64,000 bases of DNA from Leptotrichia shahii. GTDB taxonomy: Bacteria; Fusobacteriota; Fusobacteriia; Fusobacteriales; Leptotrichiaceae. The DNA lies in the NCBI RefSeq assembly GCF_008327825.1, contig NZ_AP019827.1:186001-250000 (forward strand). The letters run 5' to 3'. Shown here piece by piece: positions 1-7,729 of this stretch. Made by a program: the position numbers and the translations under genes. The notes beneath the pieces are model-generated. The model ran no database searches. It saw only the letters and a list, made by a program, of their open reading frames with translations, and was not told the DNA's origin. Within the stretch, counting starts at the first letter, position 1, and each line of letters starts with the position of its first letter.

Positions 1-573
1 CTGGATTTATTTGAAAAATATACGCCTTATGAATATACAAAAACTTTTTCAAAAATGATGTACGCTCTAGATCAAGGAAATATGCCTGAATTTGAAAAAA
101 TTATGGATGAAATTCCTAAAAAATATAATGATCCTGCGATAGTAGCATTGTCAAAAATTTTTGTGGCAAAGAATCCTGATGAAAAGCAGATGCTGACAGA
201 AAAAGTTCTAAAATTGCTAAAAGAAGAAAGTGAAAGAAGAAAAATAGGAGTTTCTGATGAAGAGTACCATCTTATGAAATTGACTTATTATTTAAATAAG
301 ATACGTAGATTATTTGATAATGGAGAAGTAAAACAGGCTGTTGCTGAATATCTGAATAATGTTGCAAATGATGATGTCAGTAACGAAATACGAAATTATA
401 ATCTTCGTGCGGAAGTAATACTTTATTTTAATGTTGTAATAATGAATGAGGAAATAAAGGAAGTCGTACTTAAAATAAACAATGGAGTAAAATTGGAAGA
501 TACCTGGATTGCTGACAAAATTCAAAAAGAAACTGAAAAGGATAAGGATTTCTTAGCAAAAATGGTAAATTAA
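1..573 (+). CDS. Hypothetical protein, 5' end outside window
   Basis: The reading frame is open from base 1, so the gene begins upstream of the window; the first internal ATG is at 55. About 190 residues are visible: a helical, Lys/Glu-rich protein with no recognised domain. Its C-terminal part (VKQAVAEYLNNVANDDVSNE, then a Glu/Leu/Tyr-rich helix) resembles the C-terminal part of the next gene's product (VGSAVKYYLDNVSTKDVSYE), so the two look like tandem paralogs. The next gene has a signal peptide, and this one probably does too, but that part is not visible. The 88-bp gap to the next gene suggests possible co-transcription. Function unknown. Confidence 0.75.
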   Translation: MDLFEKYTPYEYTKTFSKMMYALDQGNMPEFEKIMDEIPKKYNDPAIVALSKIFVAKNPDEKQMLTEKVLKLLKEESERRKIGVSDEEYHLMKLTYYLNKIRRLFDNGEVKQAVAEYLNNVANDDVSNEIRNYNLRAEVILYFNVVIMNEEIKEVVLKINNGVKLEDTWIADKIQKETEKDKDFLAKMVN

Positions 574-661
574 TACCGCTAAATAAGAGAACAGGAGTTC
601 CATGCCAGTATAAATAAACAAAATATTTAAATAAAATTTATATAAAAACAGGAGGAAATTT

Positions 662-1822
662 ATGAAAAAATTGTTTGTATTGTTGCCATTGCTGCTGTTT
701 TTTGGTTTAAATTCAAAATCACTAGCATATACACGGGCAGAGCTTATACAGGATAGGCTTTCTAAAATTGGAATAAAACAGGATATTATTGATGAAACCA
801 TAAAACTTGAGTACGATATTAAAGATGAAAAAAATTTTTTTACAGAAGATGGGAAGGAAAACGATGACCTTTTAAAATTAAAGGAAATTTATGAAAAAGA
901 CGAGAGAAATGAAACATTGGGAGCAACTATTGCTGGTGCATATATGATTGGAGAACAAAAGGATTTTAAAAAAGCAAGACAATATATGGATAAAATTTCA
1001 AAATATTCGTCAAAATTTGATAGATTGTCAAATGAATGGAGCTATTATAAACTAAAGGGCGATGAAAAACTTTCCAAAAAGTATTACGATCTTTTGAAAA
1101 GAAGTTATAAAGGAACTCCAGCTATGGATTTGATTGAAATATTAAATGATAATTTAGAGATGATTTCATTTCTTAATACATTGAGAGATTATCTAACTGA
1201 AGAAGATAACAATAGTAATAGTGAAGCAAATGATCTTCCAGATGGTTTTTTATACGACGAAAAAAATGGAATTATTCAAAATAAAGATGATAATGATTCA
1301 GATGAAGCGGAAAATACTGAAAAAGATAATCAGACTTATTCTGAAAGCATAAAAGAAATTCTTGATGATGGAAAAGATACCATAAAAAGTCAAAAAGAGG
1401 AAGTCAGTAAATATAAGCGAATAGTGGATTATTTTAAAATTGATAAAAACCAAAAGGAATTTGGTATTCCAAATGACTATGTAAGAGGATTTGAGTTAAA
1501 AATCGCAGAAATAGAGATAGCTAAAAATATGATGAATTATGGAGTGGGAAGTGCAGTAAAATATTATTTAGATAACGTTTCAACAAAGGATGTAAGTTAT
1601 GAAGATGTATACTTTAACGAGCAGTCAGAACTAGAACTTTATCTAGCTGTTGCCCAAATGCTTGCAATCGCTGATGAAAGTGTAGTAAACAAATATAGAA
1701 AGGATTTTGAAAATACAAGAGTAATTAAACTGTTGGATGAAGTTCTAAAAAATGAAAGAAAAAAAGAAAAGGATAAAATTGAAAATCCTGATAAAAATGG
1801 TAAAAGTCACATAAAAAGTTAA
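662..1822 (+). CDS. Hypothetical exported protein, paralog of preceding gene
   Basis: 386 residues. The start at 662 follows AGGAGG at 651-656. An N-terminal hydrophobic stretch (about residues 3-22, ending SLAYT) is a Sec signal peptide, so the mature protein is periplasmic or surface-located. The rest is charged and helical. Residues about 95-160 look like TPR-type helix pairs (AYMIGEQKDFKKARQYMDKI, then WSYYKLKGDEKLSKKYYDLL), followed by an acidic Asn/Asp-rich linker near residues 180-225. The last 120 residues match the upstream partial gene. It may be a solenoid scaffold or tetratricopeptide-like protein; function unknown. Confidence 0.8.
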   Translation: MKKLFVLLPLLLFFGLNSKSLAYTRAELIQDRLSKIGIKQDIIDETIKLEYDIKDEKNFFTEDGKENDDLLKLKEIYEKDERNETLGATIAGAYMIGEQKDFKKARQYMDKISKYSSKFDRLSNEWSYYKLKGDEKLSKKYYDLLKRSYKGTPAMDLIEILNDNLEMISFLNTLRDYLTEEDNNSNSEANDLPDGFLYDEKNGIIQNKDDNDSDEAENTEKDNQTYSESIKEILDDGKDTIKSQKEEVSKYKRIVDYFKIDKNQKEFGIPNDYVRGFELKIAEIEIAKNMMNYGVGSAVKYYLDNVSTKDVSYEDVYFNEQSELELYLAVAQMLAIADESVVNKYRKDFENTRVIKLLDEVLKNERKKEKDKIENPDKNGKSHIKS

Positions 1823-1904
1823 TTTTTAAAATTAGATTTGCTGAATAACATATATTGTTGTTAAGCAATCCATTTATATTTTATTATATTTTAATTTTCT
1901 AATC

Positions 1905-1937
1905 AAAAAAAAAAGAAGAAAAAGAAAAAGAAAAAGA
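1905..1937. repeat. A-rich GAAAAA hexanucleotide tract
   Basis: A purine-only tract: a run of about ten A, then GAAGAAAAAGAAAAAGAAAAAGA, which holds about three GAAAAA units. It lies about 70 bp upstream of the broken LprI-like gene. Such tracts are prone to slippage; whether this one affects transcription is unknown. Confidence 0.6.
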
Positions 1938-2005
1938 CTGTTATTGGTTAATTGTGATATAGTTAAATAAGAATAAAAAATTTTTAGAAAGGAAGTTGAA
2001 ATATT

Positions 2006-2413
2006 ATGAAAAAATAGATTTTAATTTTAACATTAATTGGAAGTTCAATGATTTTTGCAGGTTATAGAACTGATATGATTAGTAAAATGGAAGCAAAAGA
2101 AAAAAGAATTACATCTAATTATTATGGACAGGGTCCAACTGGAGAGGCACAAATGATGGATGAGGTTCAAAATGCTTGGGATAATGAATTAAACAAAGTC
2201 TATAAATTATTAATGTCAAAACTTTCATCTACACAAAAAACTAAACTTCGTAATGAAGAAAGAGAATGGTTAAAACGAAGAGAAAGAAAAGTTAATAGTG
2301 AAACTGAAGGTGGAACCGGAATGGGTTTTAGACTAGTATATTATTCTATAATGACTGAATGGACAAGAGATAGAGCAATAGAACTAGCTCGAAGATATGA
2401 TAATCTTAAATAA
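2006..2413 (+). pseudogene. LprI-like (DUF1311) secreted protein, interrupted by early TAG
   Basis: An ATG at 2006, preceded by AGGAAG at 1990-1995, starts MKK and then meets TAG at 2015-2017. The same frame continues as ILILTLIGSSMIFAGYRTDM and on to the stop at 2413. The intact homolog at 43060-43494 reads MKKLIIVVVSLMITISSFAG in the same place, so the TAG sits inside the signal peptide. The downstream part (WDNELNKVYKLLMSKLSSTQ, LRNEEREWLKRRE) is typical of the LprI/DUF1311 domain, known for a periplasmic lysozyme inhibitor. Translation could restart at ATG 2048, but that product lacks the positively charged start of the signal. Either a real loss-of-export mutation or a sequencing error. 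Confidence 0.8.
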
Positions 2414-2462
2414 TTTAATATTAAATTTTTTAAAAGTATGTAAAATTTTGAATTTACTAAGT

Positions 2463-2481
2463 AAGGGGTTATTGACCCCTT
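2463..2481 (+). terminator. Hairpin AAGGGG/CCCCTT after LprI-like gene
   Basis: A six-base G/C-rich stem AAGGGG...CCCCTT with a 7-base loop follows the LprI-like gene by about 50 bp and is followed by TATTATTTAT. It is a minimal form of the palindromic core found throughout this window. It probably ends the plus-strand transcript. Confidence 0.55.
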
Positions 2482-2490
2482 ATTATTTAT

Positions 2491-2527
2491 AAAAAAAAAC
2501 ACCTAAAATTTTTCTTCAGTTTAGGTG
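2491..2527 (-). terminator. Intrinsic terminator of the minus-strand DUF1304 gene
   Basis: CACCTAAA (2500-2507) pairs with TTTAGGTG (2520-2527). Read on the minus strand, the 8-bp stem is followed directly by nine T (the A run at 2491-2499). It lies just after the stop of the DUF1304 gene and is a classic rho-independent terminator. Confidence 0.85.
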
Positions 2528-2541
2528 CATCTTATATAAAT

Positions 2542-2919
2542 TTATGAAATTATTAATGGCAATAATAATAAAATAAAAGCTATTAATGCAGGAACTCCCT
2601 GTAATAAGAATATTTTTTTTGAAACTGTTACAGAACCATAGATTGCTGCACAGATAATACAAATCAGGAAGAAAATTGCAATTTGAAATTGAAATTCTCC
2701 GCTTTCGGTTAAACTCCACATTAATCCTGAGGCAAGAAAACCGTTGTATAGCCCTTGATTTGCCAGCATTTTTTTTACACGTTCATCTTTTAGAAAGTCT
2801 AGTTCCAATCCAAAGTTTTTTTGGATGGATTTGCTTTCATTTAGGTACATTTCAAGAATTAATATGTAATAATGTTCCATTGCCACGAATAGTATTAATA
2901 TGAATGCCAGTATGCTCAA
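2542..2919 (-). CDS. DUF1304 family membrane protein
   Basis: 125 residues with four predicted membrane segments (about 3-15, 58-70, 75-97 and 103-124). The motif NQGLYNGFLASGLMWSL in the middle is characteristic of the DUF1304 (YwnB-type) family of small inner-membrane proteins, whose function is not known. An AGGGAGAG ribosome-binding site lies just upstream on the minus strand. It follows map by about 50 bp on the same strand and may be the last gene of an adk-map-DUF1304 transcript, ended by the terminator at 2491-2527. Confidence 0.8.
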   Translation of the reverse strand: MSILAFILILFVAMEHYYILILEMYLNESKSIQKNFGLELDFLKDERVKKMLANQGLYNGFLASGLMWSLTESGEFQFQIAIFFLICIICAAIYGSVTVSKKIFLLQGVPALIAFILLLLPLIIS

Positions 2920-2967
2920 TTTGATTCTCTCCCTTCATTATATTTTTTATTTTTACATTTTTTTTCA

Positions 2968-3741
2968 TTAATCTCTTACACTTAAAATTACAGGCTTTCC
3001 ACCAATAATGGCAAAACTGTGTTCATATTGGGCTGAACGTTTTCCATCTTTTGTAACGGCAGTCCACATATCAGGCAATATTTTTACTTTATAAGTTCCG
3101 ACGTTTACCATTGGCTCAACTGTAATTACCATTCCATCTTCAATTTTAGCTCCAGTTCCAGCTTTTCCATAATTTGGGATAATTGGATCTTCGTGCATTT
3201 CCTTTCCAACTCCGTGTCCTGCAAAATCCCTTACAAGTGAGAATCCAAAACTTTCCACATATTCTTGAATAGCATGTCCAATGTCGCCAATTCTATTTCC
3301 AGCATGTGCAGCTTCAATTCCAATAGCTCTTGCCTTTTCAGTAACTTCCATCAACTTTTTAGAAGTTTCATCAATTTCTCCAACAGCATAAGTAATTGCA
3401 GAATCTCCAAAATATCCATCAAGTACTGTTACTGTGTCAATTGTTAGAATATCCCCTTCTTTTAAAATTTGCTTTTTGCTAGGGATACCGTGTACTACAA
3501 CTTCATTTACAGAAATACAAGTTGCAGCTGGATATGGAGGATATGGGCTTCCTATGTCATACCCTTTTGTTCCTGGTATTGCTCCTTGGCTTCTAATATA
3601 ATCTTCTGCTATTTGATCAAGTTCATAAGTGCTTATTCCAGCTTTTACATATTTTGGCAATACATCTTCAAAAAGTCTTGCAATTATTTCATTAGCTTTT
3701 TTTATTTTTTTAATTTCATCTAATGTTTTGTAAATTATCAT
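2968..3741 (-). CDS. map: Methionine aminopeptidase, type I
   Basis: 257 residues, the usual length of the short type I enzyme. It removes the initiator methionine from new proteins in the cytoplasm. The metal ligands of the pita-bread fold are visible: Asp102 (TIDTVTV), Asp113 (YFGDSA), His176 (AGHGVG), Glu209 (TVEPMV) and Glu240 (QYEHSF). The substrate-side His84 (VVVHGIP) is also present. It lies downstream of adk on the same strand; an adk-map order is common next to the spc ribosomal operon, but no ribosomal genes are in view. The 273-bp adk-map gap is filled by two small palindromic elements (A and C families). Confidence 0.97.
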   Translation of the reverse strand: MIIYKTLDEIKKIKKANEIIARLFEDVLPKYVKAGISTYELDQIAEDYIRSQGAIPGTKGYDIGSPYPPYPAATCISVNEVVVHGIPSKKQILKEGDILTIDTVTVLDGYFGDSAITYAVGEIDETSKKLMEVTEKARAIGIEAAHAGNRIGDIGHAIQEYVESFGFSLVRDFAGHGVGKEMHEDPIIPNYGKAGTGAKIEDGMVITVEPMVNVGTYKVKILPDMWTAVTKDGKRSAQYEHSFAIIGGKPVILSVRD

Positions 3742-3792
3742 TTTTTTCTTCTTTCTAAATTTCTTTTTTTAATTTAAATATTGATAACAATT

Positions 3793-3909
3793 TATACTAT
3801 TTCCCATTTTAAACAGTAAACTAATTATAAATTTCTTTACAAGAGGTCAAGCTCTCTTGTTAGCAAATAATATAAAATATAACTTCTATTTTTAAATGGG
3901 ATTTAGTAT
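3793..3909. mobile_element. A-family palindromic element (MITE-like), copy 1
   Basis: About 117 bp bounded by inverted ends TATACTATTTCCCATTT... and ...AAATGGGATTTAGTAT, with the core hairpin CAAGAGGTCAAGCTCTCTTG at 3840-3859. Another copy at 16710-16826 matches along nearly its whole length. It has no open frame. It lies in the adk-map gap immediately next to a C-family copy. The name 'A family' is used only in this annotation. Confidence 0.75.
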
Positions 3910-3924
3910 CAAAATCAATTCTAT

Positions 3925-4010
3925 TAGATATGCTCAACAACATATATTTTATTTGAACAAGGAATCAAGCTGCCTTGCTTTATAATATTTGTAGTTTTTG
4001 AACAAGGCTA
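3925..4010. mobile_element. C-family palindromic element, diverged copy
   Basis: About 86 bp with ends TAGATATGCTCAACAAC... and ...TTTTTGAACAAGGCTA, and a central hairpin CAAGGAATCAAGCTGCCTTG. It resembles the C-family element that splits the chorismate mutase gene (20010-20121), but is more diverged. It ends 5 bp from the adk stop codon. Confidence 0.55.
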
Positions 4011-4014
4011 TATT

Positions 4015-4644
4015 TTATTTTTCCAAAATATCAATTATATCTTTTGTAATTTCTTCTAGTTTTTTGGCACTATCTACGCTGTAAACTTTGTTTTGATTTT
4101 TGTAAAAATCCAATACTGGCGCTGTTTGTTCGTTATAAACTGCCAATCTTTTTTTAACTGTTTCTTCGTTATCATCTGCTCTTTGTTCCAAGTCTTCTGG
4201 ATTTTCGTCAACTGGCGGATTATATTTTATGTGGTAGATTTTACCAGTTTTTTTAGAAACTCTTCTTCCTGTAATTCTTTCAATAATTTCTTCATCACTT
4301 ACTTCAAGTGCAATTACTTTTTCAATTTCTCTATTTGATTTTGCTAAAATTTTGTCAAGTTCTTTGGCCTGAGCCACAGTTCTTGGAAATCCATCCAAAA
4401 TGAACCCTTTTTTACAGTCATCTTCTTTAAGTCTTGCTTCTACAAGTCCATTTACGATGTCGTCTGAAACCAATTTTCCTTCATCCATCAATTTTTTTGC
4501 TTCCAGTCCAAGTGGAGTTTTATTAGCAATTGCTGCTCTTAAAATATCTCCAGTTGAAATTTGAGGAATTTCATATTTTTTAATTAATTCTTTTGCTTGA
4601 GTCCCTTTCCCTGCTCCAGGTGCTCCAAATAATACTATATTCAT
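4015..4644 (-). CDS. adk: Adenylate kinase
   Basis: 209 residues. It interconverts ATP + AMP and 2 ADP in the cytoplasm. The P-loop GAPGAGKGT is at residues 7-15, followed by the AMP-binding region (STGDILRA) and DGFPRT. The LID domain (TGRRVSKKTGKIYHIKYNPP) is the long form but has no cysteines, so it lacks the zinc-binding four-Cys site of many Gram-positive enzymes. It is probably co-transcribed with map, although the interposed palindromic elements could attenuate read-through. Confidence 0.97.
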   Translation of the reverse strand: MNIVLFGAPGAGKGTQAKELIKKYEIPQISTGDILRAAIANKTPLGLEAKKLMDEGKLVSDDIVNGLVEARLKEDDCKKGFILDGFPRTVAQAKELDKILAKSNREIEKVIALEVSDEEIIERITGRRVSKKTGKIYHIKYNPPVDENPEDLEQRADDNEETVKKRLAVYNEQTAPVLDFYKNQNKVYSVDSAKKLEEITKDIIDILEK

Positions 4645-4775
4645 ATTATTATTATTCGATATTTAAAATATCGCTCCTTTCTAAATTATTTATCTATACT
4701 TAATTTTAACATTTTAATAGTTATTTTTCAATTTTCTTTTTCAATTTTTTTAAAAAATAATGAATTTAATTTGGA

Positions 4776-4814
4776 AATAAAAAATAACCGTTGTCTTTTA
4801 CAACAACGATTATT
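4776..4814 (-). terminator. Intrinsic terminator after basic peptide gene
   Basis: On the minus strand AATAATCGTTGT (4803-4814) pairs with ACAACGGTTATT (4783-4794). This is a 12-bp stem with one G-U pair, and it runs straight into a T-rich tail. It lies about 105 bp beyond the stop of the basic peptide gene and insulates it from adk. Confidence 0.8.
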
Positions 4815-4919
4815 TAAAGTTATTATTTTTTCTTATAGTAAGAATCCCGTTGTAAAAATAAATAAATCAATAAATAAAATTTTTGTTATATAATTATTTT
4901 ATACTTAATGTTTACTAAA

Positions 4920-5180
4920 TTATCTTCTTCTAGCAGCTCTTGCTCTAGCGGCAGCTCTTTGTCTACGTGTAGGTTCTTTTTTTACATATACGACTTTTGA
5001 ATTTTTCTTTTTAGGAACTTTCACGAAAATGTATCTTCTTCTAACTATTACTTTACGTGATGGCTCTTTTTTTACATATACGACTTTGTTGTTTCTTTTA
5101 GGTGCTGCAAAAGATGTAAGTGAGATTCCAATAACTCCAAAAATTAGAATCATTTTTTTAATAAGACTTCTTATATTCAT
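4920..5180 (-). CDS. Small, highly basic exported protein with internal repeat
   Basis: 86 residues. A Sec signal peptide (about 1-26, ending SLTSFAA) precedes a mature chain of about 60 residues dominated by Lys and Arg. Two near-identical segments, NNKVVYVKKEPSR and NSKVVYVKKEPTR, flank a central RRRYIFVKVPKKK; the tail is an Arg/Ala run (RRQRAAARARAARRR). The underlying DNA is also duplicated (around 4976-5000 and 5065-5090). No acidic residues apart from the repeated Glu are seen. It has its own terminator and no partner gene on its strand. Not recognised; binding to LPS, DNA or cell wall is plausible but unproven. Confidence 0.75.
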   Translation of the reverse strand: MNIRSLIKKMILIFGVIGISLTSFAAPKRNNKVVYVKKEPSRKVIVRRRYIFVKVPKKKNSKVVYVKKEPTRRQRAAARARAARRR

Positions 5181-5406
5181 TTTATCATCTTCCCTTCTTT
5201 AAAAATTATTTTTTAACAACATAAATTGTTATGCAATATTATAACACGTATCTATTAAAAAATATTGTAAAATTTATTTGAAATTTATGTTTAAAAAAAT
5301 TATTTTTTTTAGTGATTTTTTTTGAAAATCAAGTTATAATTAAACTAGGAAATATAAAAACTTGGAAAATGAAAATAATTTTATATATGATGTAGGAGGA
5401 AAAATT

Positions 5407-7197
5407 ATGAAAAAGTTACTTTTGTTAGGTTTAGTATTGTCATTACTGCCAGTGGTAAATTTAGAAGCAAAAACTAATAAAAAAGCAGCTGGAAAAAATT
5501 CTCGAAGTGTATTTGAATTGAATGTTGCTCATATCAACGATCATCATTCACATCTGGAAGAGGAGAAAATGCCTCTCAAACTGGATGGGAAGACAGTTAC
5601 GGTACACATTGGAGGATTACCTAGAGTGGGACAGGAAATTAAAAATTTCAGGAAAAATAATAAAAATACTCTTGTGGTTCATGCAGGTGATGCAGTAACA
5701 GGAACTCTTTATTATACGCTATTTGAAGGAAAAGCAGATGCCGAACTTATGAATGCGATTAATTTTGATGCCTATACTCTGGGAAATCATGAATTTGATG
5801 ATGGGAATAAAGTTTTAGGAGCATTTCTAGACGTTTTGAAAATACCAGTAGTTTCATCTAATGTAGTGCCTGACAAGGGAAGCATACTGGAAGGGAAATG
5901 GAAGCCTTATATTATAAAAAATATTGGTGGACAAAATGTGGGAATTATTGGGATAGATGTTGTGAAAAAAACGAAGGAGTCTTCTAGTCCAGGAGAAGAT
6001 ATTAAATTTTTAGATGAAGTTGAAACAGCTAGAAAATATGCAAAAGAACTTCAAGATAAGGGAATAAATAAAATAGTGCTGTTATCTCACGCAGGATATG
6101 AAAAAAATGTGGAAATTGGGCAAAAAGTTGATGGAATTGACTTGATTATATCAGGAGATACGCATTACTTGCTAGGAAAGGAATTTGAGCAGTTCGGATT
6201 AGTTCCTGAAGCTGACAGTTATCCTAAAAAAGTAAATTCACCTAATGGAAATCCTGTCTACATTGCAGAAGCGTGGAATTATTCATATTTGCTTGGTGAA
6301 ATGAAGGCAAAATTTGACAAGAATGGAGTAATTACAGAACTAACCCCTGCACCAAAACTGCTAATTGGAGATGACTTTTTTGAAGTGAAGGATGCTGATG
6401 GTAAAGCTGTTCAACTTGACGAAAAGGAAAAAGGCAAGATTTTAAATTCAATAAAAAATAATAAAAATATAGTTGCCATAAAAAATGATCCAGCTTTGTC
6501 AAAACTTCTAGAAAGATACCAAAAGGAAAAAACAGAACTTGGAAAACGTAAAATTGGTAAAATTACCGAAGAAATTCCAGGGGGTTCAGATAACAGAGTG
6601 CCAAGCGAACATAATAAAGACGGTTCATTCGCAACAACTCTTGTGGCAGAATCTGTTTTGTATAAATTGAGAAATACAGGAACTGGAAATGTTGATTTTG
6701 TAATTGGAAATGCAGGAAATGTAAGAATTACGCTAAATCCCGGAGATTTTTCATACGATTTGGCATATTCATTATTGCCGTTTACTTCAAACACAGTATT
6801 TATAACAGATGTTACAGGTGCAGAAGTAAAACAAATTTTGGAAGATGCAATTGACTATGTGTTAAATGGAGGATCAACAGGAGCTTTCCCTTATGGTGCA
6901 GGAATTAGATACGAAGCAACAAAGGAAGGGACTCTTGGAACAAGAGTAAAAAAAATAGAAGTATTTGACTTTAAAGCAAATAAATGGATACCAATTGACG
7001 CTAAAAAAACTTATATGTTGGCTGTAAATTCATATATTGCCAAAGGAAAAGACGGATATACAACATTAGGGAAAATTACTGCTCAAAAAAGAGGAAATGA
7101 TACTCATTTAAGCGATACAAAGATGTTTATTGATTATTTGAAGGAGAAAAAGGAAATTGGAAAGCCAAAATCTACAAATGTGATTTTTAAATATTAG
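5407..7197 (+). CDS. nadN: NAD nucleotidase / periplasmic 5'-nucleotidase (NadN-like)
   Basis: 596 residues from ATG 5407, chosen because TAGGAGGAAAAATT lies directly before it and a signal peptide (KKLLLLGLVLSLLPVVNLEA) follows. The ATG at 5362 would put 15 polar residues in front. Metallophosphatase motifs appear in order: HINDHHSHLE, HAGDAVTG, LGNHEFD, LLSHAGYEKN and ISGDTHYL. The C-terminal nucleotide-binding domain contains GNAGNVR and GSTGAFPYGAGIRYEA. The INDHHSHLE form and overall pattern match Haemophilus NadN, which splits external NAD to NMN, AMP and then nucleosides. Likely exported to supply nicotinamide riboside and adenosine. Confidence 0.88.
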   Translation: MKKLLLLGLVLSLLPVVNLEAKTNKKAAGKNSRSVFELNVAHINDHHSHLEEEKMPLKLDGKTVTVHIGGLPRVGQEIKNFRKNNKNTLVVHAGDAVTGTLYYTLFEGKADAELMNAINFDAYTLGNHEFDDGNKVLGAFLDVLKIPVVSSNVVPDKGSILEGKWKPYIIKNIGGQNVGIIGIDVVKKTKESSSPGEDIKFLDEVETARKYAKELQDKGINKIVLLSHAGYEKNVEIGQKVDGIDLIISGDTHYLLGKEFEQFGLVPEADSYPKKVNSPNGNPVYIAEAWNYSYLLGEMKAKFDKNGVITELTPAPKLLIGDDFFEVKDADGKAVQLDEKEKGKILNSIKNNKNIVAIKNDPALSKLLERYQKEKTELGKRKIGKITEEIPGGSDNRVPSEHNKDGSFATTLVAESVLYKLRNTGTGNVDFVIGNAGNVRITLNPGDFSYDLAYSLLPFTSNTVFITDVTGAEVKQILEDAIDYVLNGGSTGAFPYGAGIRYEATKEGTLGTRVKKIEVFDFKANKWIPIDAKKTYMLAVNSYIAKGKDGYTTLGKITAQKRGNDTHLSDTKMFIDYLKEKKEIGKPKSTNVIFKY

Positions 7198-7219
7198 GAT
7201 TAATTCAGGAAGTTGTAAA

Positions 7220-7250
7220 GATAAAAAACTTAGGTTATCGAACATATCTA
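7220..7250. repeat. C-family element, right-end remnant
   Basis: ATAAAAAACTTAGGTTATCGAACATATCTA matches the right end of the C-family element at 20010-20121 almost exactly, but no left half is present. It lies in the 100-bp gap between nadN and the MazG-like gene. Confidence 0.6.
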
Positions 7251-7301
7251 TTTTAAAAAATTAAAATAATCTAAATCTTTTTGAAAAAGGCAGGTAATTT
7301 T

Positions 7302-7724
7302 ATGATGAAAAATAATATTGAAGATATGACGCTTAAGGAAGTCCAGTATCTGATTAAAAGAATAGAAAAAGGGACTTTAGATGAAAGTAGAGATAAGGAA
7401 GAATCGCAGCCCAAAAAAGAAAATGGACAAAGATTAGTTTTAAAATTAATCGAAGAGTTTGGGGAACTGGCTGAAAATATTAGAAAAAATACGAGGTTTG
7501 ATGGACAAAATATAAAGGGGACGATTGAGGAGGAAGCATTTGATGTATTTTATTATATTATTGCGATTGCGAATTATTATGAAATTGATTTGGAAAAGAT
7601 CTTTTATATAAAAGATGAATTGAATAAAGTAAAATACGAAAGAGAATTTTCAATTTATGAAGCTCGGGAAAAGTGGAAAAATATTATAGAAAATAAAAAA
7701 AATAAAAAAGAAGAGGGAAAATAG
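7302..7724 (+). CDS. MazG-like nucleotide pyrophosphohydrolase
   Basis: 140 residues from ATG 7302, preceded by AAGGCAGGT. A TTG at 7281 could extend it by seven residues but has no ribosome-binding site. The core LIEEFGELAENIRKNTRF, followed by GTIEEEAFDVFYYIIAIANY, is the helical MazG/all-alpha NTP-PPase pattern with the EExxE...ExxD metal-binding acids. Such enzymes hydrolyse (d)NTPs or other nucleotides to monophosphate and pyrophosphate. It lies between two 5'-nucleotidase family genes (stop 5 bp before the next start), which suggests a role in nucleotide salvage or clean-up. The exact substrate is unknown. Confidence 0.8.
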   Translation: MMKNNIEDMTLKEVQYLIKRIEKGTLDESRDKEESQPKKENGQRLVLKLIEEFGELAENIRKNTRFDGQNIKGTIEEEAFDVFYYIIAIANYYEIDLEKIFYIKDELNKVKYEREFSIYEAREKWKNIIENKKNKKEEGK

Positions 7725-7729
7725 AAATT

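Noticed and set aside
5362-5406. Upstream ATG extending the NadN-like protein by 15 residues
   Set aside because: The later ATG at 5407 has TAGGAGGAAAAATT directly before it and begins a normal signal peptide; the extension would mask the signal.
6411-6794. Reverse-strand open frame of 127 codons inside nadN
   Set aside because: Antisense shadow of a clearly conserved metallophosphatase; no independent support.
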